Source: Craspedostauros australis (taxonomy: Eukaryota > Bacillariophyta > Bacillariophyceae > Mastogloiales > Achnanthaceae). Taken from it: 64,000 nt of DNA. Position 1 is the stretch's first letter, and the number at the start of each line of letters is the position of its first letter. Location: contig JAMXDE010000007.1 in NCBI GenBank assembly GCA_026770025.1, positions 1,426,001-1,490,000 of the forward strand, written 5' to 3'. Below are positions 34,936 through 44,132 of this stretch, in pieces. Made by a program: the position numbers and the translations under genes. The notes beneath the pieces were generated by a model, which was not told the origin of the DNA, did not search any database, and was given only the letters and a program-made list of their open reading frames with translations.

Positions 34936-35548
34936 GTTGCCATCCGAATCAAAAGAGAATCGAGAGGGGCAGCACAGGAACGAGGCTTCTTACGAGGAGA
35001 TGGGTTTTCGCCCTTGATTGTTGCTTTGGCAGGGATGGAGGACATGGTGTTGATGGTAGCAAAGGAGGTTGATTGATTGATTGATTGATTGATCGATGAA
35101 TGGCACTGTAGAACGCGGAATCAAAGCGGGTGGAGGAGGTGATGCCGATAGAGGTGTTGGATGCAGCAGCGAGAACAACAACCGCCAATGTCACTAGTGC
35201 TCTCACTACTCATACTACAACCGCAGCACAACAGATACAACGAGCATCGCATCGGCGGAGGCACCTTTGGAATGAAGCAAAAAATGTGACTGTTTTTGTG
35301 TCGGCGTGGCGACGATGTGTGCGTGCGCATGTGATGATGTGTGTGATGTCCACAAGTGGAAAATGTCAATCGATTCCGGAGCAGCTAACGGTGTATAACG
35401 TGTTCCAAACGAACGAGGAGGAAGGAAAAAGCTGGAGACACCAACGTGAATGGGCACCAACCGTTATTAACTCGGAACACCAAAGAACCTTCGGAAAAAC
35501 TACCTCGTGGAAGGATACGTTTGACCCCTACGACTCCAAATATTTGAT
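34936..35548. other. Transposon leader region upstream of the transposase
   Basis: It lies between the transposase start and the right TIR. It holds a (GATT)n microsatellite at about 35069-35093. It presumably contains the transposase promoter and leader; no other gene is seen. Confidence 0.45.
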
Positions 35549-35706
35549 GGTCCATAAAACTTAAACTATGAACTTTAAGTTTCTGGGTAATTTTCCTGTT
35601 GCTATGGAGACTATAATGAGTTGGTTTATATGCTTGGTTGTGTTGAAATCGAAGAAAAATTGCCACTCTACTTTACCAAAGGTTGGTCGACTCACTCACC
35701 CGGGTC
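35549..35706 (-). repeat. Right terminal inverted repeat of the DNA transposon
   Basis: It is the inverse of 22439-22596 and is followed by TTAT at 35707-35710, matching the left flank. Confidence 0.9.
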
Positions 35707-35710
35707 TTAT

Positions 35711-38120
35711 GACGATGTCTCGAGGGAGCGTAGATTAGATGTGATCACGCCAGTGATAGCTGAAAGGCTCCCTTGCTTCAAACCGCGATAGTGAGACATG
35801 CATTTGCTTCTGACAGGAAGTGTCAAAGTGTTCGGACCATCTCATCCATGCAGGGATCATGGTCGTGAACAAAGCTCGCAGCGATGGTTTTGTTGCACCA
35901 CTCCGCGATAGTTTGCCTTCGTCATGTTCTTTGGTAAAATATCAAGTTCGGTGTTGATTCGTTGGTATTCTGGGCATGCGCGGGTGTGAATTCAGAGAAA
36001 GGCAGAGAGAGAGAGTGGAGGCGTGTTTGTGGAGCCGGCGGTGGTATCTCTCAGGGAGCCATGTTGTTTCCGGGTTGATGATGTCCCAAGAGTGCAGATG
36101 GGCGTTTGTCATCGTCGATGATCGTGTCAGAGCCTGCAGACGAGATTGTGTTGTTGCCGATGATCTGAATGATTGGGTGGAATGGACACACAGACAGACG
36201 GAAAGGCCAAACCGATACGCACACAAACATCCAAAAATGCAGACATATATTTAGGCCATTCAAACAGACGTATTGTTGATTTCGTGTCCACAGACGTTCG
36301 TGTTGTCAAACAGACATTCGGTGTCGGTACGAAATACTTTCCTAAAACAGACAGACACACTTGGCTGACCAAACGAAATGAAAGTTTCTGTACCAGGAGG
36401 TTCGCCCCCGTGTCGGTTGCGCCACCTGAACTCAGGAGGCAGATCGGAGGTACTGATACGTAGTTGTACGTGAGCGCATGGAGTGTAAATCAGAAGCACG
36501 CACGACGTGAGAGACACTTGGTGTGATCGTTTCTCTGCCTGCTCCTCACGTTGTTGAGTTGCAACGCGGCGCGGCCAGTTGGATCCAGGCCAGCAACTGC
36601 TTGCAAAGCATTCGTACGAACAGGCGGTGTCTGCGCCGCACTTCGTTCCCTTGCATTCGCTGCGATACGACAATGCTGGTGCAGCAACGACGGTGTGGAT
36701 GAAAAGCTTATGTCCTTGTATGGAGCCGTTCTTTTCCATTGTACGATCAATAGATGTGAGAGGAGAAACAGCACAAAGAGGAAAAATTCTTCCGACTGGT
36801 CGTTGCAATTTGCGATCAAGTGGTCCGTCACGAAGATCACCTCCCTTCTTGAGCTCTTGGCTTGACATGGTCACAAAGCAGAACGCAACATTGCATCCAT
36901 CCAATCCCGTTTTCGTTGCTTCGAAGGAGGATCCGATTCTTCCGTCAACGCTTCAGACCCACCATGTCTTGCGATACAACGGGGTCTGCTGTTACACAGT
37001 TTGTTGGAAGACGACTTTGTAGGCGATTCCAATCGATGGATGGATGGATGGATGAAGGGATGGTCTTGGTTGGATCCGCGTCGCCGTTTCATCTCTTGCC
37101 ATCACGTCGACTGATCTGCTCCAACCTTCTCCTGGACTCTTCAATCTCTTGCATACGAGGACGCACTCGATCTGTTGTTCTGCCATGGACACGGAAAGGA
37201 AAGGAGGTGTTGAAGAAACATGGCCCGCAGCGATTCGGTGCTGTGGCCATCATGTTCGTACCGACACTTGCACGAACGTTGAGTGTAACCGACGAACGTT
37301 GCCCAGGTTTCTCTCTCGTGATTGCATCAGTGATTGATTGGCCTTTGGTTGTGGCCAATTCCTAATCTCGGACAAAGTGCACGACTTCCACAGCCGCTGC
37401 GTGCTAAATACGCCTTTCTTCGTGGAAGGGAAGTATGTTCATTCGAAGGTGTTCGTCATGACATTCTGCCCAGGTTATTTGCGTTTCGCCATAAATTTTG
37501 AAAAACTAATCGATGTTGTTAACAATTAAGACTTTGTCATTGTCGTTTTGCTGTCGCCACCTTCTAAGTGTCTCGCCGTATTAATGACCGTTGGCATCAC
37601 GATCTGTTGGCAAGGAGATGCCCAACGCGGAAGGAGGCGCAGGTTTTCGCCTTGGTTGGTTGCGGGATCGGCCGAAATTTGGCAGCGTGTTGGGTGTGCG
37701 TCTTCTGCCAGTGTCGTGGTCGTGCTGTTTGCGTTCGGTGTGGACTCTGCGAATGGTTCACGCGTCCAACCGCGCTGTTTTGTTTGGTTGTTGCTGTTTC
37801 TTGGCCTTCTGCCTCTCTTGCTCTGCCTCATTCTTGGTCTGCTTTCCTCCCTCCATTCACTTGACTTCACCCACTCCGCAGCAAAGCAAAGCAAAGCACA
37901 GCGAGTAACATCCACTCCAGACCATCACGCCTCGACAGAAGACCGACCCTTGTCCTTTGACACAGAAAGTTCTTCAGACACCCAACATTGACACGGTACA
38001 AGCCCAAACGGGCCTATAGTGTCAATACAATTGCTGCTATTGCTACTCCACCACCAAGACCAACAAAACTAACAACAAGACCAAGAACAACACCAAGAAT
38101 AAGAAGAACACTGATCGACC
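35711..38120. other. Long intergenic region
   Basis: About 2.4 kb with no convincing gene. It holds GA-rich (about 36000-36020) and GATG (about 37035-37057) simple repeats. A minus-strand frame at 37089-37358 (89 codons, Arg/Glu-rich C-terminus RMQEIEESRRRLEQISRR) is the most protein-like of the small frames, but it has no recognised domain. The last ~150 bp is the A-rich leader of the gene that starts at 38121. Confidence 0.35.
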
Positions 38121-39584
38121 ATGACGGACGGCCAAGCAGACGTGTTCGGCTCTGACGTCCACGACGTCGATGTGTGGGGCGCAGACGACAGCCTGGATAA
38201 CTTCGGCGACTTCCCGCCCGTGAAGTTCGACGATGACGACTGGACGCAGGCCACGGAGCCGACGGTGCAGACCATGTCCACGGCCTCCACGCGCGGCACG
38301 ACCACGGAGGAGGTCTTCAAGACGCCCAAGATCACCATGCGGCGGCCGCTCACGCGCGGCAAGTCGCTGCGGGCCCTGTGCGTCAGCAGCGACGATGCGG
38401 ATGCGGCCGACGCGGCCAGGCTCAAGAATCCGTCGCTGTCCACCATCATCCGCTCGGCCAAGCCTGTCAAGCAGCCGCAGATGATGGTCATGCGGTGGCA
38501 GCGATCCGGCTCGTGCTCTGCCTCTGCAGCGACCTCCACGTCGGCGCCTGCCAAGCCCATGCACTCGGGTCAGGAGGCGTCCGGTCCCAGCCCCAGTGCC
38601 TCCACCGCAACCGCAGCCACAGCCTCCACCGAGTCAACCGCCAGCAGCGCAGGCAAGGACTCGCAACAGCCGAAGGTCCGCAGCGCCGCCAGAGCAAAGC
38701 CCGCATCCAGGACCCGGGCCTCGAGGAGCTCGTCCATGGACATGGGCACCAGACCGCAGGCGCCGCCCACCATGACGCCGCGCACGGACCATCTGCGCAC
38801 GCGCAAGCACCATCGCACGCCCAGCAGGAGCAAGAGCGACGACAACATCTGCCTCACCAAGCCGCGCAGCGAACGCACGTTGCGTCGCAAGCCATCGCGC
38901 AGCGCCAGCAAGTCGGATGTCAAGGCCAAGAGCGAGCGCATGCTGGTCGTGCCGCCTGACAGCGATGACAACCGAAGGCGACGCAACGACCGGTATCAGC
39001 ATCTCACGCGCCGCAAGAGCTCGAGGCGCAATATGAAGGGCCGTCGCGCCAACAGCTCGGCGGAGCTGCGGCACTCTCATTCCGACGACGATTACAGCAA
39101 CGATGAGACGGAAACGGCGTTGGGGGAACCCCTGCGGCGCCACCTCGGCAGGACCAGCTCGTACCGGCGGCACACGCAAGACGACACGCACCATCGATCG
39201 CAGTCGCCGGCACATCGGCGCCGCGAGTTGCTGAAAAAGAACCGCAGCAACCGATCGCTGACGCAGCAGAATCTGGCGCTGCTGCAGGATGAGAGGGAAC
39301 GCCACGAACCGCGTCCCCGACCAATCCGCAATGCCGCCAAGGGACGACCTCGCAGCAGGGACGTGCGGGCGCCATCGCTGGAACGCAACGTCTCAAGGCA
39401 TTCCAACAGCCGGCGCAGCGTGTTCCGCGAGTCGCGCGGCGATTCGATGGATACGTCCTTGACGACGGGACACATCTTTCAGCGCGGCGACATGGACGAT
39501 GGCGACGACGATTTGGAGCATTCCGATATGATCGACGGCGTCGAGTTTTATGCCACGTCGCCACATTATGCAACGGTTGCATGA
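38121..39584 (+). CDS. Arg/Ser-rich, largely disordered protein of unknown function
   Basis: The 487-residue single-exon frame starts in a good context (cgaccATGa) after an A-rich leader. Residues 1-50 are acidic and aromatic (DDSLDNFGDFPPVKFDDDDW), which looks like a short linear interaction motif. A Thr-rich patch with EEVFKTPKITMRRPLTRGKS follows. Residues ~150-450 are dominated by Ser, Arg, Lys and His, with many RxxS/RS motifs (RSKSDDN, RRKPSRSASKSD, RRKSSRRNMKGRR) that could be targets of basophilic kinases. No folded domain, signal peptide or membrane segment is visible. Strong codon bias toward GC-ending codons and the long open frame support a real gene. Nuclear or RNA-linked roles are possible from composition only. 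Confidence 0.65.
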   Translation: MTDGQADVFGSDVHDVDVWGADDSLDNFGDFPPVKFDDDDWTQATEPTVQTMSTASTRGTTTEEVFKTPKITMRRPLTRGKSLRALCVSSDDADAADAARLKNPSLSTIIRSAKPVKQPQMMVMRWQRSGSCSASAATSTSAPAKPMHSGQEASGPSPSASTATAATASTESTASSAGKDSQQPKVRSAARAKPASRTRASRSSSMDMGTRPQAPPTMTPRTDHLRTRKHHRTPSRSKSDDNICLTKPRSERTLRRKPSRSASKSDVKAKSERMLVVPPDSDDNRRRRNDRYQHLTRRKSSRRNMKGRRANSSAELRHSHSDDDYSNDETETALGEPLRRHLGRTSSYRRHTQDDTHHRSQSPAHRRRELLKKNRSNRSLTQQNLALLQDERERHEPRPRPIRNAAKGRPRSRDVRAPSLERNVSRHSNSRRSVFRESRGDSMDTSLTTGHIFQRGDMDDGDDDLEHSDMIDGVEFYATSPHYATVA

Positions 39585-39910
39585 TGATGCTCGTGCTGTT
39601 CTCGGAATGGGTGCAGCTTGCAGATAGATGGAGGTAGATGGGTATGGCACTCCTATCACATCACACCCACACGTCGTCGGCATGCATACCTATGTAGAGT
39701 AGTGGAATGCAACGCAATACCATACTCTGACTGCGATATTACAACAACTCCAGTTAGCCTACGTGTAATGATAGTGTAACATAACAGTAGAATAGTATGT
39801 TTAGAAGACCAACAATACCATCCTACACCATACTTATGAAGAGTGTCATACATCGACTGTTTGTGCTCGTACGACCATGATGACAGACCAATGCAAAGAC
39901 ATTCCTTGCG
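39585..39910. other. Spacer between convergent genes
   Basis: About 330 bp holding the 3' ends of the Arg/Ser-rich gene (+) and the HAD gene (-). It is AT-richer than the genes. Nothing else is seen. Confidence 0.4.
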
Positions 39911-41284
39911 CTACCATTTGAAGAACGGCATGACGACAGTTGGCATGAGCTGCCTTCCTTTCGCGTAGGTTTCATCGCTGCGCTGATTGAAAGCATCGAT
40001 GATCACATCGCAACCCTTCTCGAAGGAACCGTCGCCGGCAGCTTCCACCTCGAAGCTGTGAACCCCGTTGCCCACAACCCAAATGGTATCGATGCCTTCA
40101 CCCGATCCGCCCGCCACATCCGTCTCCAACGCGTCGCCCACCATGCAGGCACGCGCACGATCCTTGCCTCTCAGACCAATCTCGTAGACATCCGAAAAGG
40201 GCTTGCCGATGCGTTTGATCAAGGCCGCCGCATCGATGCCGTCGTCGTGCTGCAGCAAGGCCGCTGCGTAAGCATCGCCGATGGTCCCGGGCATGGGCGA
40301 CCGATCGGCGTCGGGACGCACCTTATCCGGATTGGCCACGATCATCGGAAGGCGTCGCGGCGCGGCCATGGCGAGGGCCTCGGCCATGCGTTGAGCGTAG
40401 ACGTCGTCCGTCTTGTGGATCACCGTCGCGTCATCGACGATGGTGAAGGTGCCGCGCGCCACGATGAGATCGGCCGTTGCCATCGACGTCGCCAGACGCA
40501 ATCCGCAGCTCTCGATGTACTCGCGATCGCCATCGCCGCTGCCGAAGCAGAACGCGCTTGCGTTGGGCGGCAACGTCAAGGCGTTCCATGGTTGCGGTGC
40601 CAATGAGGATTGCTGCGGTGACGTTTGGGAGAGCAAGTGGTACGCGACTTCGCCGGATGTGATGATCTCTGTGAAGTCGGCGGTGGGGCTGAAGCCGAGC
40701 TTGGTCAAGGACTTGATGCTCTTGCTTTTGCGTTTGGAGGAGTTGGAGAGGATGATCATGTCTTTGCCTTTGGATTGGAGCTGCTGAATGACATCCAGGA
40801 CGCCATCGTAGGGTGTGATGCCGTCGTGCATGACGCCCCTTTAAAGATAGTGATAGTAGTGGTGACAATGGTGGTTTTGTATCATAATCGTAACATTCAT
40901 GGCATTGCAGTATTCGTGATTGTACGGATAGAATGGTGAACGGTGAATGGTGAACGGTGAACGGTGAAGAAGGCAGAATGTGAGTGCTCACCTGCAGAAG
41001 GTTGAGGCAGGAAGAGAGGAGGAGTACCTTCATGTTTATATTCTCTAGAGAGAGTGCTGACGAACTCACCACATATCCAGCAGGAAGATGTCATAATCAT
41101 CGACGATATCTTTGATGCCTTCCACTAGTCGGAACTTCTTGGGCGACACAGCAGCGGCTGTTTGGCCATCGGAAGAATCTACCATCTGGAGCTGCCGTTG
41201 TTGTTGCGCTGGTGATGGGGTCTGAAAGGCAGTCGTAGAAAGGATGCGGAGCAATGGAAGGGCCCAACAACAGAGTAGCTTCAT
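39911..41284 (-). CDS. Plastid-targeted HAD-superfamily class IIA hydrolase (two exons)
   Basis: Exons are 41284-41070 and 40838-39911, with a 231-bp intron (GTGAGT...AAAG) that splits the Trp codon of the catalytic motif. The protein has 380 residues. Residues 1-20 form a hydrophobic leader ending in STTAF, followed by a Gln/Ser-rich stretch: a signal peptide plus transit peptide with a diatom ASAFAP-like site. Motif I is FLLDMWGVMHDG (nucleophile D70), motif II is ILSNSSKR, and GKPFSDVYEIG and MVGDALETDVAGG complete the class IIA pattern. Trp in place of the second Asp of DxD is, as far as I recall, normal for the HAD-IIA hypothetical subgroup close to TIGR01459. Substrate unknown; sugar- or nucleotide-phosphate phosphatase activity is typical of the superfamily. 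The intron contains tandem GGTGAACGGTGA-type repeats. Confidence 0.8.
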
Positions 41285-41684
41285 GGTGATCTCGCAAGTG
41301 ATGCACGAGTGTCGTGTTGGTACTCTCCTCGAGTGTTTTGTGAAGAATGATGGGTTTTGTTGGATGGAGGTGATGGGTTTGACTGACGTTTGTTCCACAC
41401 AAATGATCGGCAACGCGGCAAAAAATGGCATCAAACTGCAGCCAACCGTGACATCCAACGGCATGCACGAGCAGTCGCATAGTACCACAGGCATTCCTAC
41501 TGCGACGGATTGGTCGCTTGGGACAAGCATTCTCTAGAGAGAGAGAGACAGACTACGGTCCAGGGGCAACATGTAATTAAGAATACTACTCCTGTGAATA
41601 TGACGGAGTACTGCAGCGTACTCTATTACTCGTACAGTGCACCGTGCCATATCATAATGAAAAAGACAAGATATGCCGATGATC
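41285..41684. other. Spacer between two minus-strand genes
   Basis: About 400 bp: the 5' flank of the HAD gene and 3' flank of the LUC7-like gene. A short GA repeat lies at 41537-41547. No gene is seen. Confidence 0.4.
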
Positions 41685-43250
41685 CTATCGTCTACCCCAT
41701 CCACCGCCGCCGCCTCCACCGCCGCGACGACCTCGATCGTGTCCTCCTCCACCACTGCCTCCGCGGTTATTGTAGCCACGGTCGTATCCACCACCATCTC
41801 TGCCGCCGCCACCTCCTCCGCCACGTTCCCAATGACCTTCACTCCTTTGTCCACCGCGGTGGTATCCGCCATGATCTCCACCATCCCTGCCGCCGCCGCC
41901 GCCGCGACGATCATGTCGCCCATAACCGCCTCCGCCACGATCGCCGCCATCTCTGCCACTGCCGCGACGATCGTGCCGGCCATACCCGCCACCACCGCGC
42001 ATGGGCGGAGGCGCACGCTGTCCTCGTCCTCCCGGTGGCGGCGGTCCGTACTTGCCATACTTGCCGACCATCTGCTTCAGCTTTTCCCGCACCAGCTTCC
42101 AGCCGACATATTGCTTGCCGGCATAATGCGCGGCGATACGTTCATCGGCATCACGCGCGCTCATGAAGTTGCCCGACACCTCGCACACGGTCTTGTCGGT
42201 CGTCGTGTCGCTCTTGAGATGGTTGAGGTCGCGCATCTGGTTGTCGACGCTGGCATGCAGCGGTCGTAGCTCGTCCATCTTGCGGGCGATGTCGCAGAGC
42301 AGAACCTGCTTTTGCAATTTCAGTTTGCCGAGCTCCATGGACGGTGATGACGTCGCTTTCGTTTCGTCTGATTTGCCCTTGTCCTTGGCATGATCGTCGC
42401 CACCATCTTTATCGTCGTCCTTGTTGCCACCGTCTCCTTCGGTCTTCATTGCGGCATCGCCATCCTTGTCGCGATCTTCCTTTATCTTGGCATCCTTCGC
42501 TTTTTTCGCATCGTCCTCACTGCTATCATCGCTGCTGTCATCGCTGCTATCATCACTGCTATCATCACTGCTGTCGTCGTTAGCTTTCTCCTCCCCTTTG
42601 ACTTTGACTTTGGCCTTGCCACCTTCTGTGGCATCCGCAGATTTGGCACTCTCCTTCTGCATCTGCAGCTTGAGGTCCTCCTCCTTGGGCTCCATCTCCA
42701 CGATCTTCTCCAACGCTTCGTTGATCTGATCGGTGAGCTCGTCAATCCGTATCTGGCTGCGCAACACCTGATCCACGGCCGCCTCATCGATGGCATGCAC
42801 GTAATCCGTGTTGCCGCGCTTTTGCATTTGGCGTTGCAGCTCCTTGTTGAGCTTCTCCGTGTTGCGCTGCACCGTGCGATCGCACTGGTTGACGAGCTCC
42901 TGCAGCTTGCCGAACAGGAAGTGATCGAAGCCCAAGCGCTCCTTCTCATGCTCCGGCAAGCCCGTGAACTCCTTGCGCGCCGAATCGTCGGCCTTGTAGG
43001 GATTGGGGCCGATGTCGGACTTGGTGTTGACGAAGAGATCGTAGACGTCGACGCCCCACGCGCAGTACAGCGGGCAGATGTCGTTGTCGTAGCACGATTT
43101 GTGGCGCTTGCCGGGCAGCAGCAGGCCCGATCCGCCGTCGTCGTTGCCGCGTTTGCGGTTGGGCAGCGACATGCCGGGTGGCAGCGGGGCATCGCGGTCG
43201 CCGCCCATGAGCTGGTCCAGCATGGCGCGGGCTTCTGCGATGGCCGTCAT
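41685..43250 (-). CDS. LUC7-like U1 snRNP splicing factor with degenerate zinc fingers
   Basis: The 521-residue protein opens with ARAMLDQLMGGDRD, the family-typical LUC7 N-terminus, which sets the start at 43250; the open frame extends upstream to 43400 without homology. LUC7 proteins bind U1 snRNA/5' splice sites and help choose weak donors. The finger 1 region (residues ~53-90) keeps DLFVNTKSDIG but lacks most of the usual Cys/His ligands. Finger 2 (residues 354-390) aligns without gaps to KxxVCEVC...H...H, yet the second Cys is Ser359 and the last His is Tyr381, leaving C356 and H375. A helical region lies between (about 115-200), followed by an acidic (DDSS)n repeat at 226-245 and charged linkers. 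The C-terminus after residue ~403 is a long Gly/Arg/Asp-rich RGG-type tail, in the place where human LUC7L has its RS tail. Confidence 0.8.
   Translation of the reverse strand: MTAIAEARAMLDQLMGGDRDAPLPPGMSLPNRKRGNDDGGSGLLLPGKRHKSCYDNDICPLYCAWGVDVYDLFVNTKSDIGPNPYKADDSARKEFTGLPEHEKERLGFDHFLFGKLQELVNQCDRTVQRNTEKLNKELQRQMQKRGNTDYVHAIDEAAVDQVLRSQIRIDELTDQINEALEKIVEMEPKEEDLKLQMQKESAKSADATEGGKAKVKVKGEEKANDDSSDDSSDDSSDDSSDDSSEDDAKKAKDAKIKEDRDKDGDAAMKTEGDGGNKDDDKDGGDDHAKDKGKSDETKATSSPSMELGKLKLQKQVLLCDIARKMDELRPLHASVDNQMRDLNHLKSDTTTDKTVCEVSGNFMSARDADERIAAHYAGKQYVGWKLVREKLKQMVGKYGKYGPPPPGGRGQRAPPPMRGGGGYGRHDRRGSGRDGGDRGGGGYGRHDRRGGGGGRDGGDHGGYHRGGQRSEGHWERGGGGGGGRDGGGYDRGYNNRGGSGGGGHDRGRRGGGGGGGGWGRR
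42522..42578. repeat. Coding 12-bp tandem repeat in the LUC7-like gene
   Basis: About five units of TCATCRCTGCTR encode the (DDSS)n acidic run on the minus strand. The repeat is likely to vary in length between strains. Confidence 0.75.
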
Positions 43251-44132
43251 GGTTGCTGCGGCTGTTGCTCTTGTTCTTGTTGTTCTTTGGAGTGGTAGTG
43301 AGTTGGGTCCGGATTGGGATCTTTCTCTTCTGTCGATCGATCGATCGATCGATGGATGTTCTCTCACCGGTGGGAGTCTGCGAGCTACGAGTATTGCCAA
43401 TGGCTGATGTGTCTTTTCAAGATGCGGTGGGATGGAATGCCGTCATGGTGGGTGAAACGACAACCAAACTGAGACGGAGACACGGAGAACTCCACAACCT
43501 TCGAAACGCTCTCGTTTTGGTGCGTCGTTTGTTTGTTTGGTTTGATTTTGGGTTTGGTTGGTGGTTGGAGACGGACGGCGGCGCGACCCTAAGGTCATAC
43601 TAATCCATTATTGGACTCACACGAACAACAGAGCCAACCGAACGTTCATCCTTCTCTCTGTGTGTTCTCCACGTGGAAAATCTTTCAGATCACGAGTACT
43701 CTGGGTCCTGTTAAATAGGATGCTATCCTCAGCCTTTCCGACGAGTGCATTAGATTTGCATCACGTTTTCAACAAGATACGCACATGCACTGCTAGGGAT
43801 TGGATGATGCGTCAGTTCCCAAATGACTTCAACTTGGGGAAAGCAACACACAACAAACACCACACACCATCATCCGCAAGGAATCCACCACATCCAGAAA
43901 GCCAACGAAAAGATGGAAGACAGAGACACGGAATGCAAAGGATCCGATGGTCGGAAACGACTACGAAGACGTTCGCACCTCCATCAACATCAACATCAAC
44001 ATCGCCATCAACAACGACAACTGCCAAAACAAACCAACTGCCTCGTCTGCACACCACACACCACACAACACACACCACACAACACACACCACATAAACTT
44101 ACCAGAACACAAACAAATTCAAAATCATCACC
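43251..44132. other. Divergent promoter region
   Basis: About 880 bp between the divergent LUC7-like and GSA aminotransferase genes. It contains a (TCGA)n run at about 43333-43351 and CACACAA-rich sequence at 44047-44094 that is probably the GSA leader. No further gene was found. Confidence 0.45.

Larger units (their letters stand above)
22439..35706 (-). mobile_element. TIR DNA transposon (Sola-like candidate) carrying a nested Copia element
   Basis: Two 158-bp terminal inverted repeats (22439-22596 and 35549-35706) match at about 147 of 158 positions by eye. They begin GACCC and are flanked by the 4-bp direct repeat TTAT (22435-22438 and 35707-35710), as expected for a target duplication. 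Without the nested 8.7-kb Copia insertion the element is about 4.5 kb and codes for one long minus-strand transposase-like protein. A 4-bp target duplication and the transposase motifs fit Sola-type elements, but the family name is a low-confidence recollection. Polinton is excluded: no capsid, DNA polymerase or other virus-like gene is seen. Confidence 0.85.

Noticed and set aside
22439-35706. A 13-kb TIR element could be a Polinton/Maverick
   Set aside because: Two-thirds of it is the nested Copia; the rest codes for one transposase, with no polymerase, capsid or packaging gene, and the target duplication is 4 bp.
37548-37991. 147-codon plus-strand frame with hydrophobic stretches
   Set aside because: No signal or domain logic, poor composition; probably promoter of the gene at 38121.
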